Assembly: GCA_040386075.1 (NCBI GenBank)
Contig: JAZKGE010000027.1
Location: forward strand, 186,001 to 250,000
Source of the DNA: UBA4416 sp040386075
Lineage (GTDB): Bacteria > Bacteroidota > Bacteroidia > B-17B0 > Aurantibacillaceae
Direction of reading: 5' to 3'
Length of the DNA: 64,000 nt
Of this stretch, positions 1 to 9,809 are shown piece after piece; position 1 is the stretch's first letter; each line of letters begins with the position of its first letter. The translations under genes and the position numbers were made by a program. The notes beneath the pieces are model-generated. The model was given only the letters and a program-made list of their open reading frames with translations. It did not search any database and was not told the origin of the DNA.

Positions 1-1380
1 AAACCACTTATTATTTTATTTAACACTGTATCAGTATTTTTATTTAGCTTTTTTTTCGGCGATACTCCTGTGACAATATCTGGGAACTTCCCAAAAAGCG
101 CTAATGTAGCATCAGAATTTACAGCAGAGATAAAGATCAATAAGGGTAGCATCGGTGGTTTTGCTAAACTTCAGTTAGAAGTTCCTCAAGGGTTTACTGT
201 AAAAGAACAGGATAGTAGAACAGGTAATTTTTCTTTTGCAACTAATATTGCAAAGATCATTTGGACAGCAATGCCAAGCGATCCTGAGTTTACAGTTAAA
301 TTTACAATAAGCGCCGATGCTTCGGCAGCAGGCGCTAAAACAATTGCCTCCAAGTTTTCATTTGTAAATAATAATAATAAAGAAGTGGTTGAAATGACTC
401 CGGTAGAGATCATGATCGGCGACGGATCCGGCGCACCTGTAGCTACATCATCTACTCCACCCGAAACTGCATCTACTCCTCCGGCAACCGAAACTGTTCC
501 TGTATCTACTTCATCCACACCTTCTTTCGAAAATCCTACTGAACCTAATTCCAATATTGTTTGTGCCAGAAATATTACTGCCGGAGCAAACGCCAATGAG
601 TTTAATGTTGAAGTGAAAATTAAAAAAGGAGGAATCAAAGGATTTGCTAAATACCAGGAAGTACTGCCTGTAGGATTTAATGCAAAAGGCGATAAACTGA
701 ACGGAAGTTCATTTTCGGTGGCTGACGGTAAGTTGAAATTTGTTTGGGTATCATTGCCAACAGACGAAGAGCTGACAGTGTCTTATATTTTAGAAAAAAC
801 ATCTTCAGCATCAGCAGATGCTAAATTAGATAATGGTGAATTTTCATACTTGGAAAATGATCAGAGTAAAAAGATCAAAATGCCTGTAGATGCTATTGGC
901 GGCGGAGCAACTACTGTTGTGCAAACAGAGCCTGTTCAAACCCAAACAGTTGCAGCTGAACCTACAACTCAGCCTGTTGTTTCAACAACTGAGCCAGTAA
1001 AAACTGAACCAACTACAACAGAGCCGGTAAAAAACGAACCAACAACTGCTGAGCCTGTTAAAACAGAACCTAAAGCAACAGTTGCCAGAAAAGAGGGAAA
1101 TGTTTCATACAATGTTCAGATCGGTGCTTTTGTAAATGCCATTCAATCTGATGTCCTGTCAAAAAAATTCAATATCACCGAGAGCATAAAAAGCGAGATG
1201 GCTCAGGGCTTCAATAAATTTATGGTTGGTAATTTTAACGAATACAAAGACGCACGTTCACACAGGGAAAACATAAAACAAAAAGGTTGTAACAGTGCTT
1301 TTGTGGTTGCTTATAACGGGGCTAAAAGAATAACAGTTCAGGAAGCACTTATGATTACCAGTCAAAAATGGTTTAAATAA
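1..1380 (+). CDS. Secreted protein with two cohesin-like domains and a C-terminal SPOR-like domain (5' partial)
   Basis: The reading frame is open from the first base, so the true start lies upstream. The visible N-terminus is a hydrophobic stretch (LFNTVSVFLFSFFFG), the end of a signal peptide. A GTG at 70 is in frame but would remove this, so I do not use it. Two similar beta-rich domains follow at about residues 24-140 and 185-300. Each has a GFAK motif, a later phrase with W-x3-P-[ST]-D, and the look of a cohesin-type sandwich. A Thr/Pro/Glu linker with repeated EPVKTEPTT-like units leads to a terminal domain (about 368-459) starting VSYNVQIGAF, which resembles the SPOR-like repeats of the next gene. 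Cohesin-like is my structural guess. The role is probably envelope or peptidoglycan-associated. The next gene starts 34 nt downstream and is probably co-transcribed. Confidence 0.7.
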   Translation, partial: KPLIILFNTVSVFLFSFFFGDTPVTISGNFPKSANVASEFTAEIKINKGSIGGFAKLQLEVPQGFTVKEQDSRTGNFSFATNIAKIIWTAMPSDPEFTVKFTISADASAAGAKTIASKFSFVNNNNKEVVEMTPVEIMIGDGSGAPVATSSTPPETASTPPATETVPVSTSSTPSFENPTEPNSNIVCARNITAGANANEFNVEVKIKKGGIKGFAKYQEVLPVGFNAKGDKLNGSSFSVADGKLKFVWVSLPTDEELTVSYILEKTSSASADAKLDNGEFSYLENDQSKKIKMPVDAIGGGATTVVQTEPVQTQTVAAEPTTQPVVSTTEPVKTEPTTTEPVKNEPTTAEPVKTEPKATVARKEGNVSYNVQIGAFVNAIQSDVLSKKFNITESIKSEMAQGFNKFMVGNFNEYKDARSHRENIKQKGCNSAFVVAYNGAKRITVQEALMITSQKWFK

Positions 1381-1392
1381 GATCATTTTTCT

Positions 1393-1400
1393 TATTTTTG
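1393..1400 (+). promoter_or_regulatory. Possible Bacteroidota -7 element (TATTTTTG)
   Basis: TATTTTTG matches the TAnnTTTG consensus and lies 14 nt before the ATG at 1415. No TTG is found at the usual -33 spacing, so this may be chance in AT-rich DNA. Confidence 0.25.
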
Positions 1401-1414
1401 AGAATCCACAGCTA

Positions 1415-3613
1415 ATGCTTAAAAGAGTACTTTTTATATTCCTTGTTTTAATTTGTTCTTTTACTAAAGCTCAAACGGATACTTCTGCCAAAGCAAAAGC
1501 TTTACCATCGGCAACTCCCGTAGCTGAACCTGCTAAAAAAACTCAGTCCGACCCACCTTCGCTTGGTGATATCTTCAAACCTAAAATTTCTTTAGGTGCT
1601 GGCATGCTGTCTTTTCATGGCGACTTGTATGCAAAGCATTACCAGGCACCATGGACTGCAAGAATTGCTTATGATCTTAATATTTCACAACGTTTATATA
1701 AATCTTTACAATTAAATTTTAATATTTTATTTGGGAAGCTTGGTGCAAACGAATGGATCGATAACCGTCAGGAAAATTTCCAGTCCGAAATACGATCGGG
1801 CGGATTAAGTTTAATGTATGATTTTGGAAATTTTATTCCTGACCGTTGCCGTATCCGGCCATGGATTTCCGTAGGGGTCAACTCATTCGAGTTCCTGTCA
1901 AAAACCGATCAGTATGACAGGTATGGAAATAAGTATTATTATTGGAGTGATGGATCTATAAAAAATATAGATGAGGCGGCACCTACCGCCTCTTTGGCTG
2001 TTAATTTAAATAGAGATTATATATATGAAACCGATATCAGGGAACAGAATAAAGATGGCTTTGGTAGATATCAGGAACGTGCTTGGGCTTTTCCTGTTGG
2101 AGCAGGTGCTTTAATGAAAATAACAGACCGTTTTGATTTTAAGATCGGGTTCCAGTATTATTTTTCTACAACTGATTACATTGATGGCATATCTAACAAC
2201 AGTTTAGGAACAAGAGCAGGAACTAAACAAAAGGATAATTTTGTTTATACATCTTTTGCATTGCAGTACGATCTTGTATTCAAGAAAAAATCAAAAGGCG
2301 ATACATTGCCTGATGATTATTTTGATAATGTGAATTGGCTGGCCATTGATAATGGCGATTATGATGAAGATGGTATTAAAGATTGGGATGATAAATGTCA
2401 TGGTACACCAAAAGGCGTTAAGGTAGATGCCAACGGTTGTCCGTTTGATGATGATAATGATGGTGTACCAAACCATGCTGATGATGAATTAACATCCCCT
2501 GCAGGTGTTGAGGTAAATAACAAAGGAGTTGCATTAACAGATGAGTACTGGCAAAACTGGTACAATACATATATGGATAGCGGCAATGTTGTTAAACAGG
2601 AAGTTATAGAGAATTTTTATGCTGCTAAAAAAGATACAGCTTCAACACATCAGCCTGAGCAAAATAAGAACGAAAAAGTTTATACTGTCGAATTAGCCAG
2701 ATATTCAGGACCAGTGCCAAATAATGAAATGGCTTACTTATTAAGTATAGGTGATGTAAAATCAACTACACTTCCTGATAATTCAACCGTATTGTATACC
2801 GCAGGTACTTATAAAGAAATTCAGAACGCAGTAAAGCGAAGGGATGAATTGATCACTGAAGGAAATAAGAATGCCAAAGTAGGTTACTTTAAAAATGGCG
2901 ACATGGTGACGCTAACAGATGACGAGATCAATAATTTAACAACTAACAGTGCAGCTACTACAAGCATTTCATCTAATACAGCAACAACCACTAATTCAAG
3001 CTCTGATGCTGATGCCAATGAATTTGCAAAAGGAGATATCGTTTACCGTGTGCAACTAGGCGCCTACAAAAACCGGATCTCCAAAGGCGTATTTAAAAAT
3101 GCAGGAACTATATTGGAACTTAAAACCGACGATGATGTATTTCGCTATGCTACCAAAGGTTTTAAAACTATAGAAGAGGCAGCAAACAAAAAGGCGGATC
3201 TGATGCTTGACGGTTACGGTGATGCATTTATTACTGCGTATAAAGATGGTAAGCGTATTCCTATGAGCGCAACAAAAGCCACCATGGATACAGAAGAAAA
3301 AGAGGATATTACAAAAATTGAATCCTTTAGTTCGGTTGATAAATCTTTGGTAAGCTTTAAAGTTCAGTTGGGTGCGCTTCGTAGAGCAGGCTCTAATGAT
3401 ATGGAAGAAAAAACCAAAGATATGGAAGGCGTTGAAAAACAAGGCACAGGTTCAGGAATGATCCGATACACCGCAGGTAATTTCAGCGATTATTCGAAGG
3501 CCGATAAGTATCGTCAGGAGCTTGCTGATAAAGGACTTTTAGAAGCTTTTGTGATAGCAGTATTTAAAGGAGAGATCATTTCCATACAGGAAGCGCAGGA
3601 GCTTTTAAAATAA
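1415..3613 (+). CDS. Outer-membrane barrel protein with thrombospondin type-3 linker and three SPOR-like repeats
   Basis: This is a 732-residue protein with a clear signal peptide (residues 1-20, ending TKAQ). Residues 55-292 alternate aromatic and polar residues in the way of an OmpA/porin-like beta barrel. A calcium-binding thrombospondin type-3-like linker follows (about 300-365, DYDEDGIKDWDDKCHGTPKG and DDDNDGVPNHADD). The C-terminal half has three SPOR-like units near 423-505, 541-625 and 645-732. The last two open with VQLGA, and the last two end in a motif around A-F-[IV]-x-A. The SPOR units match the end of the preceding protein, which suggests the two work together at the cell envelope. 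SPOR domains generally bind denuded peptidoglycan, but these are divergent and binding is inferred. The ATG at 1415 directly precedes the signal peptide. Confidence 0.75.
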   Translation: MLKRVLFIFLVLICSFTKAQTDTSAKAKALPSATPVAEPAKKTQSDPPSLGDIFKPKISLGAGMLSFHGDLYAKHYQAPWTARIAYDLNISQRLYKSLQLNFNILFGKLGANEWIDNRQENFQSEIRSGGLSLMYDFGNFIPDRCRIRPWISVGVNSFEFLSKTDQYDRYGNKYYYWSDGSIKNIDEAAPTASLAVNLNRDYIYETDIREQNKDGFGRYQERAWAFPVGAGALMKITDRFDFKIGFQYYFSTTDYIDGISNNSLGTRAGTKQKDNFVYTSFALQYDLVFKKKSKGDTLPDDYFDNVNWLAIDNGDYDEDGIKDWDDKCHGTPKGVKVDANGCPFDDDNDGVPNHADDELTSPAGVEVNNKGVALTDEYWQNWYNTYMDSGNVVKQEVIENFYAAKKDTASTHQPEQNKNEKVYTVELARYSGPVPNNEMAYLLSIGDVKSTTLPDNSTVLYTAGTYKEIQNAVKRRDELITEGNKNAKVGYFKNGDMVTLTDDEINNLTTNSAATTSISSNTATTTNSSSDADANEFAKGDIVYRVQLGAYKNRISKGVFKNAGTILELKTDDDVFRYATKGFKTIEEAANKKADLMLDGYGDAFITAYKDGKRIPMSATKATMDTEEKEDITKIESFSSVDKSLVSFKVQLGALRRAGSNDMEEKTKDMEGVEKQGTGSGMIRYTAGNFSDYSKADKYRQELADKGLLEAFVIAVFKGEIISIQEAQELLK

Positions 3614-3643
3614 TTTGTACATTTATAGTAAATTTTTAAGAAC

Positions 3644-3910
3644 ATGAAGAAGCTTATATTATCATCGATGCTTGTAATGGCCTGTTGTTTAACGGCAAGC
3701 GCTCAGGAGCCTGAAAAAAAGAAAGAAAGTTCAACCCCTGCTCCAAGTAGAGGGCAGGAAAGAGCGATCAACGAAAGCGGGGTTTCTGTCAAATCCGAAT
3801 CTAAGAAAAGTAGTTCCAATTCTAAAAAGGCACCAACACCGCCACCTGCAACACCAGCTACACCGCCAAAACCAGCGGATCCCCCAAAAGACCCTAAAAA
3901 GCCAGAATAA
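3644..3910 (+). CDS. Small secreted Pro/Lys/Ser-rich protein
   Basis: This is an 88-residue protein with a signal peptide (MKKLILSSMLVMACCLTASAQ). The mature part is low-complexity: a Lys/Glu/Ser segment, then a tail of repeated PPPATPATPP-like and Lys-Pro units. I recognise no domain. It lies 30 nt after the SPOR-repeat gene and is followed at once by a terminator, so it is probably the last gene of that operon. The cationic Pro-rich tail could span or bind the cell wall, but this is only inference. Confidence 0.6.
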   Translation: MKKLILSSMLVMACCLTASAQEPEKKKESSTPAPSRGQERAINESGVSVKSESKKSSSNSKKAPTPPPATPATPPKPADPPKDPKKPE

Positions 3911-3914
3911 TTTC

Positions 3915-3946
3915 AAACCCTTTGTTACACAGCGAAGGGTTTTTTG
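3915..3946 (+). terminator. Rho-independent terminator after the SPOR-repeat operon
   Basis: The stem is AAACCCTT (3915-3922) with AAGGGTTT (3935-3942), extended inward by a T-G wobble and a G-C pair. A T run follows. It starts 4 nt after the stop codon at 3910. Confidence 0.8.
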
Positions 3947-4069
3947 TTAAAAATAGCGGTGAATTTTCCCGTAATCCGTTATTAAATACAGGTCACGATA
4001 AACTACCGCTTATATAATTTGTTATAGTAGACCAAGTATTGTTTATACCTTTAAGCTTTAAATTTTCTC

Positions 4070-6571
4070 ATGAAACACCTGTTATTAATCGTTGCCCTTT
4101 TTATTGGTTTAATTGCTAATGCCCAGATGCCTGGTATGCCAAAAGGCATGAAGGATCCTAAACTAGGCCGGGTATTTGGTAAAGTATTAGATGCCAATAC
4201 CGGAAAACCCGTGGAGTATGCTTCAGTACAGGTGTTATGGTTTAATAAAGACAGTCTTTTAGGTGGAGGCTTAGTAAAAGAAAACGGTGATTTTGCTGTG
4301 GAAGGGTTGCCATCTTTTGGACAGGTGAGAGTGAGGATTAAATTCATTGGTTATAAAGATCATACTCAAAAAGTATTTATTGTTCCACCTGATAAAGTTG
4401 ATCAGGATCTGGGGAACATCAAATTGGCAGTTGATGATAAATTATTAAGCGAGGTTGAGGTAACTGCCGAAAAAAGTGCGGTTGTATTATCTATTGATAA
4501 AAGAACCTATAATGTGGAAAAAGATCTTTCGGTAAAGGGAGGAACTGCTGTTGATGTGATGAAGAATATTCCCGGATTAACCGTTGATGCTGATGGAAAT
4601 GTGCAACTGAGAAATCAATCACCGATGATCTATGTGGATGGAAGACCAACTACATTGACTTTACAACAAATACCGGCCGATCAGATCGATAGGGTAGAGA
4701 TCATTACAAATCCATCCGTTAAGTTCGATGCCAGTGCAACAGGTGGTGTGTTGAATGTGGTAATGAAGAAAAACGGCAAACCGGGTTATAACGGAATGGT
4801 TATGGCCTATGTTGGAACCGGAGACCGATACGGTGGAATGGCTAATATTAATGTTAAGCAGGGAAAATGGAATACCTCATTGATGTATTCTTTTAACCAG
4901 GCGATCAACAATACAACAGGTTTTACAAAAAGAACTCAATTAGATAGTGGAATTGTCACGGGACATTATAATCAGGATAACACCACCCGAATGATGAATT
5001 TGTTCAACTTCGGTAGATTAGGAATTGATTATAATATTGATAACAGAAATACGATCTCTTTGAATGGAATGATCGTTGCCGGAGAATTTAAGACTAATGA
5101 CAAACAAGATTACAATGCTGATTACACAGTGCCAGTTTATTTTGCCCTTAATGGAGAGCAAGTAAACAAACAGCAGGCAGCTTTTCAAAATTATAATGCC
5201 CAATTATTGTATAAAAAAACGTTCCCAAAAGTAGGTAAGGAATTAACAATCGACGGTAATTATAATTACACAACCTCGAAGAATGGTTATTTGTTTGCGA
5301 GAACTACGATAATGAATGATACACTTTCACTTCCTGCATTTTATCAGAAAAATGAAGGGACAACAACAGCTAATCAATTTGTATTGCAGTCTGATTATGT
5401 GAATCCAATTTCGGACACTAAAAAATTTGAGGCTGGTATCAAGGCTTTTTATAAAAACTCTATAAGTACTAATAATACGAGCGTTGCCTTAGGAAGCGAA
5501 GATAGCTATGAAAGAGATAGTGTGATGAGTAATCGCTACGTGATCGATGATATGGTAAATGCAGCCTATGTGAATTACAGTGCTAAAACTTTTTGGGATA
5601 TTGGTTACCAGGCCGGTTTGCGTTTCGAACAATCTTATTATGCAGGGCATATAACCGATAAGAAACAAAATTTCTCATATAGCTATCCGTCAACAGGCGA
5701 CGATATTTTGAAGTCCTTGTTTCCGGCAATTTACTTTTCTAAAAAATTGAAAAAAAGTCAGGAAGTACAATTGAATTTTAGTAGAAAAATTCAACGCCCT
5801 AACTTTTTTCAGTTAATGCCGTTTGTAATGTTTGCTGATAAGCAAAACTACCGTATAGGTAACCCTCAGCTAAAACCTGAATTTAAAAATATTGCTGAAG
5901 CAAATTATAACAAGATCCTTTCTAAAGGTAGTTATTTGGCATCGGGTTATTTCCGCTACGAAGAACAGCCAATAACAGACGTTGCCTATCCTTCGCCTTC
6001 TGATCCTACAGTGTTGATCAATACATCTATTAATGGTGATAATGCTATCCGTTATGGTTTAGAGAATACGTTTAAATGGACCTTCTTTAAAAATTTAGAT
6101 TGGACCGTAAACGCAAATGCCTATTACATTTACATCAAAGGAAAAATTGTTCCAACCGAACCGGAAGTAAAAACGGAAGGATATGCCTGGAATGCTAAAA
6201 CAACCCTTTCTTATAAATTCCCTAAAAATATTACTTTACAGGTAAATGGTAATTATGAGTCGCCAAAGATCTTATTATTAGGTGTATCTAACGAGATCTA
6301 TTCAATGGATATTTCATTAAACTATATGTACAAAACCAAATGGATCTTTAATGCTACATTAAGTGATGTGTTTAATACACGCCGAATGGGAACCCATTAT
6401 GAAACACCTTATTACGAACAGGATCTGTCGAGAAGACGTGAATCGCGTTATTTCCGTTTTACAGTAACTTACCTGTTTGGTAAAATGGATGCATCTATCT
6501 TTAAACGCGGTAAGCAAATGAAGAACATGGGTGGACAGGAAGGAAACCAGGATGGTCTGGATTTCAAATAG
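4070..6571 (+). CDS. TonB-dependent-receptor-like outer-membrane beta-barrel protein with carboxypeptidase-regulatory-like domain
   Basis: The protein has 833 residues and a signal peptide (residues 1-19, LIANAQ). Residues about 28-105 form a CarboxypepD_reg-like domain (GRVFGKVLDANTGKPVEYAS). A plug-like domain follows at about 125-230 with PGLTVDADGNVQLRNQSPMI, then YVDGRP and a DQIDRVEIITNPS motif. The remainder is a long aromatic-rich barrel of the OMP_b-brl_3 type, ending in a Met/Gly/Gln-rich tail. No TonB box is obvious, which is common in this subfamily. The family imports or binds ligands at the outer membrane; the substrate cannot be told. It is flanked by intergenic gaps of about 160 and 170 nt and is probably monocistronic. 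Confidence 0.88.
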   Translation: MKHLLLIVALFIGLIANAQMPGMPKGMKDPKLGRVFGKVLDANTGKPVEYASVQVLWFNKDSLLGGGLVKENGDFAVEGLPSFGQVRVRIKFIGYKDHTQKVFIVPPDKVDQDLGNIKLAVDDKLLSEVEVTAEKSAVVLSIDKRTYNVEKDLSVKGGTAVDVMKNIPGLTVDADGNVQLRNQSPMIYVDGRPTTLTLQQIPADQIDRVEIITNPSVKFDASATGGVLNVVMKKNGKPGYNGMVMAYVGTGDRYGGMANINVKQGKWNTSLMYSFNQAINNTTGFTKRTQLDSGIVTGHYNQDNTTRMMNLFNFGRLGIDYNIDNRNTISLNGMIVAGEFKTNDKQDYNADYTVPVYFALNGEQVNKQQAAFQNYNAQLLYKKTFPKVGKELTIDGNYNYTTSKNGYLFARTTIMNDTLSLPAFYQKNEGTTTANQFVLQSDYVNPISDTKKFEAGIKAFYKNSISTNNTSVALGSEDSYERDSVMSNRYVIDDMVNAAYVNYSAKTFWDIGYQAGLRFEQSYYAGHITDKKQNFSYSYPSTGDDILKSLFPAIYFSKKLKKSQEVQLNFSRKIQRPNFFQLMPFVMFADKQNYRIGNPQLKPEFKNIAEANYNKILSKGSYLASGYFRYEEQPITDVAYPSPSDPTVLINTSINGDNAIRYGLENTFKWTFFKNLDWTVNANAYYIYIKGKIVPTEPEVKTEGYAWNAKTTLSYKFPKNITLQVNGNYESPKILLLGVSNEIYSMDISLNYMYKTKWIFNATLSDVFNTRRMGTHYETPYYEQDLSRRRESRYFRFTVTYLFGKMDASIFKRGKQMKNMGGQEGNQDGLDFK

Positions 6572-6741
6572 ATTCTTCCGATCTGTAAATTATTTTCCGG
6601 TATTTTAATGAATAACAGATGCTTATTATTCATATAAGCTATTTCCTTGGCAAAAGCGGCTGATAGACGTAATTTATAAATAGATAAACGGTTTTATAAC
6701 CTTAGCAATTTTGGTTATATTCGTTACATAATATTTATAAT

Positions 6742-9696
6742 ATGATCCAATTGAAATCCTTTTTGCCCCTGGCTTTAGCACTTGTTATTGTACAGGCTAA
6801 TGCTCAAACTAAACCAACCACCAAGCCAACTGCTAAAGATGGCTCTCCGGTTCCTTCTCTCAATTTTGAGTATGCTTTGAACGATCCGTTTAAAGCCCGG
6901 ATATATACATTGAAGAACGGCATGAAAGTATACATGAGTGTTTATAAAAACGCACCTCGTATACAAACCTATATTGCTGTTAGGGCAGGTAGTAAAAATG
7001 ATCCTTCAACAGCTACAGGCTTGGCACATTACCTGGAGCATATGGTATTTAAAGGAACAGATAAATTTGGCACCAAAGATTTTGCTAAAGAATCAGTAGA
7101 ATTGACAAAGATCGAGAACCTTTATGAAACTTACCGCCAAACTAAAGACGAAGGACAACGTAAAAAAATATATCATCAGATCGACAGTATTTCAGGTGTT
7201 GCAGCAAAATACGCTATTGCAAACGAGTACGATAAAATGTTAGCCGGTATTGGCGGGCAAGGAACTAATGCATTTACATCTTTCGATCAAACGGTTTATG
7301 TAAATGATATTCCTTCGAATCAATTAGAGAACTGGTTGAAGATAGAGTCAGAGCGTTACCGTAAACCGGTTCTACGTTTATTCCATACTGAGTTAGAGGC
7401 AGTATATGAAGAAAAGAACAGGGGTCTTGACAGTGATAACAGCAAATTATGGGAGGCGATATTTTCTGGCCTATTCAAAAATCATAACTACGGTAAGCAA
7501 ACAACAATTGGTACAATTGACCATTTAAAAAATCCTTCAATGAAGGAAATTATGAAATACTATAACACCAATTATGTTCCAAATAACATGGCTATTTGTT
7601 TAAGTGGTGATTTTGATCCGGATGCTACTATTAAATTGATCGAAAAGAATTTTGGTACAATGCCTTCTAAGCCTGTAGCGCCCTATACTTTTGAAAAAGA
7701 AGCGCCAATTACTGAAAAGATAGTTAAAGAGATCATCGGGCCTGATGCAGCAAATTTAGCAATGGCCTGGCGTTTTGCTGGTACAGGAAGTAAGGATGCA
7801 GACATGATCACTTTAATTAATTTATTGTTATCAAACGGTAGCGCGGGTTTATTGGATCTGAATTTAAATCAACAACAAAAAGTATTGAATAGTGGTAGTT
7901 ACTCATATGTACTGAAAGATTATGCTACTCATATTTTATTTGCCGAACCAAAAGAAGGACAAACTTTAGAAGAAGCGGAAAAACTATTGTACGGCCAGCT
8001 TGAATTGCTTAAGAAAGGCGAATTCCCTGATTGGTTAATGAATGCAGTGATAACTGATATGAAATTAAAGAAGACAAAAGATCTGGAAGATAATCAGTCT
8101 CGCGCCATGGAATTTGTAGATGCATTTATTAACGATACAAAATGGCAGCAATCAGTTAATGAAGTGGAACGTTTATCAAAGATCACAAAACAGGAAGTCA
8201 TGGATTTTACCAAAGCTAACTATAATGAAAATAATTATGTAGTAGTTTACAAGAAAATTGGTGAAGACAAGAATATTCAAAAAGTTGAAAAACCACAGAT
8301 CACACCTGTTGAAGTGAATAGAGATGATCAATCTCCATTTGTGAAAAATATCTTAAGCAATAAAACGGCTGATATGCAGCCAAAGTTCATTGATTATGAA
8401 AAGGATGTGATGAGAACAACCATGAATGGCAATATTCCTGTACTTTATGGTCAGAATACAGAGAATCAGTTGTTTGACCTTTACTATGCTTTTGATATGG
8501 GAACCAACAACGATAAAACATTGCCCATTGCCATTAATTACATTTCCTATTTAGGAACCAGTAAAATGACTCCTGCCGAAGTACAACAGGAATTTTATAA
8601 ATTAGGTTGTTCATTCAATGTATTTAATTCTGATAATCAAACATGGGTAAGCTTAACGGGCCTCAACGAAAATTTTGAAAAGGCAACTGCTCTATTTGAA
8701 GGTTTATTTGCAGATCCTAAAGTAGATGAAGCAACACTTAAAAATTTAATATCCGACATTTTAAAAAAGCGTAGCGATGCTAAACAGGAAAAGCGTACGA
8801 TCCTTCAAAAAATGATGGTAAACTATGCAAAGTATGGTTCGTCAAACCCAGCTACTAATATTTTATCTGAAGAAGAATTAATGAAATTACAACCGGCGCA
8901 GATCGCTGAATTGATCAAATCGTTAATGACCTATCAACATAAGATATTATACTATGGTCCAAAATTGATCGGCGATGTAAAGGAAGCGTTGAATACAGTT
9001 CATACAGTTCCGGCAGCAGGATTAAAGCCTGTTCCTGCAGAGGCAAATTTTGTAACTCAGCCTTTTAATAATACGATATACGTTGTGGATTACGATATGA
9101 AACAAGCTGAGATCGTTATATTAACAGAAGGAGAAAAGTATGATGCTAAAAACACACCTTTGATCAGTATGTATAACGAATATTTTGGTGGAGGAATGAG
9201 CTCTGTTGTATTTCAGGACCTGAGAGAGTCTAAAGCCCTTGCGTATTCTTGCTATTCAACTTACAGAAGACCAAGCGACCCAAAATTGCCGTATTATAAT
9301 TTCTCTTATATAGGTTCGCAATGCGATAAATTACCTGAGGCTATGTCGGGCATGATGAATTTATTAAATAACGTTCCTAAGTCTGATATTGCTTTTGGGG
9401 CCGCTAAGGAAGCTATTTTGCAGGATATTAAAACACAGCGTATTAATAAGGCAGAGATATTGTTTGATTATTTGAACGCTGAAAAATTTGGCTTAAAAAC
9501 AGATATCAGAAAAGATATTTACTCAAATGTTACTACCATGACATATGATGACGTGAAAAAGTTCCAGGATGATAAGATCAAGAATAAGCCTTCTACAGTA
9601 TTGGTTTTAGGTAAAAAAGATATGCTGGATATTAAAACACTTGAAAAGTATGGCACGGTCAAGTACCTGACCCTAAAAGACGTTTTTGGATATTAG
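6742..9696 (+). CDS. M16 family zinc metallopeptidase (two-half, pitrilysin/insulinase-like), exported
   Basis: The protein has 984 residues with a signal peptide (about residues 1-22, QANAQ). The inverted zinc motif HYLEH is at residues 96-100. A conserved acidic stretch (ELEAVYEEKNRG, from about 217) should hold the third zinc ligand. Two M16 halves are visible: an active N-terminal half and a second half with a PTE-like element (YFGGGMSSVVFQDLRESKALAYS near residue 815) that lacks the zinc motif, as is usual. The role is periplasmic or envelope peptide degradation. A terminator directly follows, so the gene is probably transcribed alone. Confidence 0.93.
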   Translation: MIQLKSFLPLALALVIVQANAQTKPTTKPTAKDGSPVPSLNFEYALNDPFKARIYTLKNGMKVYMSVYKNAPRIQTYIAVRAGSKNDPSTATGLAHYLEHMVFKGTDKFGTKDFAKESVELTKIENLYETYRQTKDEGQRKKIYHQIDSISGVAAKYAIANEYDKMLAGIGGQGTNAFTSFDQTVYVNDIPSNQLENWLKIESERYRKPVLRLFHTELEAVYEEKNRGLDSDNSKLWEAIFSGLFKNHNYGKQTTIGTIDHLKNPSMKEIMKYYNTNYVPNNMAICLSGDFDPDATIKLIEKNFGTMPSKPVAPYTFEKEAPITEKIVKEIIGPDAANLAMAWRFAGTGSKDADMITLINLLLSNGSAGLLDLNLNQQQKVLNSGSYSYVLKDYATHILFAEPKEGQTLEEAEKLLYGQLELLKKGEFPDWLMNAVITDMKLKKTKDLEDNQSRAMEFVDAFINDTKWQQSVNEVERLSKITKQEVMDFTKANYNENNYVVVYKKIGEDKNIQKVEKPQITPVEVNRDDQSPFVKNILSNKTADMQPKFIDYEKDVMRTTMNGNIPVLYGQNTENQLFDLYYAFDMGTNNDKTLPIAINYISYLGTSKMTPAEVQQEFYKLGCSFNVFNSDNQTWVSLTGLNENFEKATALFEGLFADPKVDEATLKNLISDILKKRSDAKQEKRTILQKMMVNYAKYGSSNPATNILSEEELMKLQPAQIAELIKSLMTYQHKILYYGPKLIGDVKEALNTVHTVPAAGLKPVPAEANFVTQPFNNTIYVVDYDMKQAEIVILTEGEKYDAKNTPLISMYNEYFGGGMSSVVFQDLRESKALAYSCYSTYRRPSDPKLPYYNFSYIGSQCDKLPEAMSGMMNLLNNVPKSDIAFGAAKEAILQDIKTQRINKAEILFDYLNAEKFGLKTDIRKDIYSNVTTMTYDDVKKFQDDKIKNKPSTVLVLGKKDMLDIKTLEKYGTVKYLTLKDVFGY

Positions 9697-9704
9697 AACC
9701 AATC

Positions 9705-9735
9705 AAAGCCTCTATCATCGATAGAGGCTTTTTTT
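9705..9735 (+). terminator. Rho-independent terminator after the M16 peptidase
   Basis: Perfect 12-bp stem AAAGCCTCTATC (9705-9716) with GATAGAGGCTTT (9720-9731), a 3-nt loop and a T run to 9735. Confidence 0.93.
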
Positions 9736-9809
9736 ATGTTAGACTTTTTGAAAAAGAAATTTCGTAAATCCGAAATAAAATGACAATTTTAAAGTAAAAG
9801 TATTATTTA

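Noticed and set aside
186..638. Long open frame on the minus strand opposite the cohesin-like protein
   Set aside because: It is antisense to a gene with clear domains and has no start context or family features; it comes from Thr/Ser/Ala-rich coding.
3056..3442. 128-codon minus-strand frame opposite the SPOR repeats
   Set aside because: Phe/Cys/His-rich composition typical of the reverse complement of AT-rich coding DNA; no neighbours support it.
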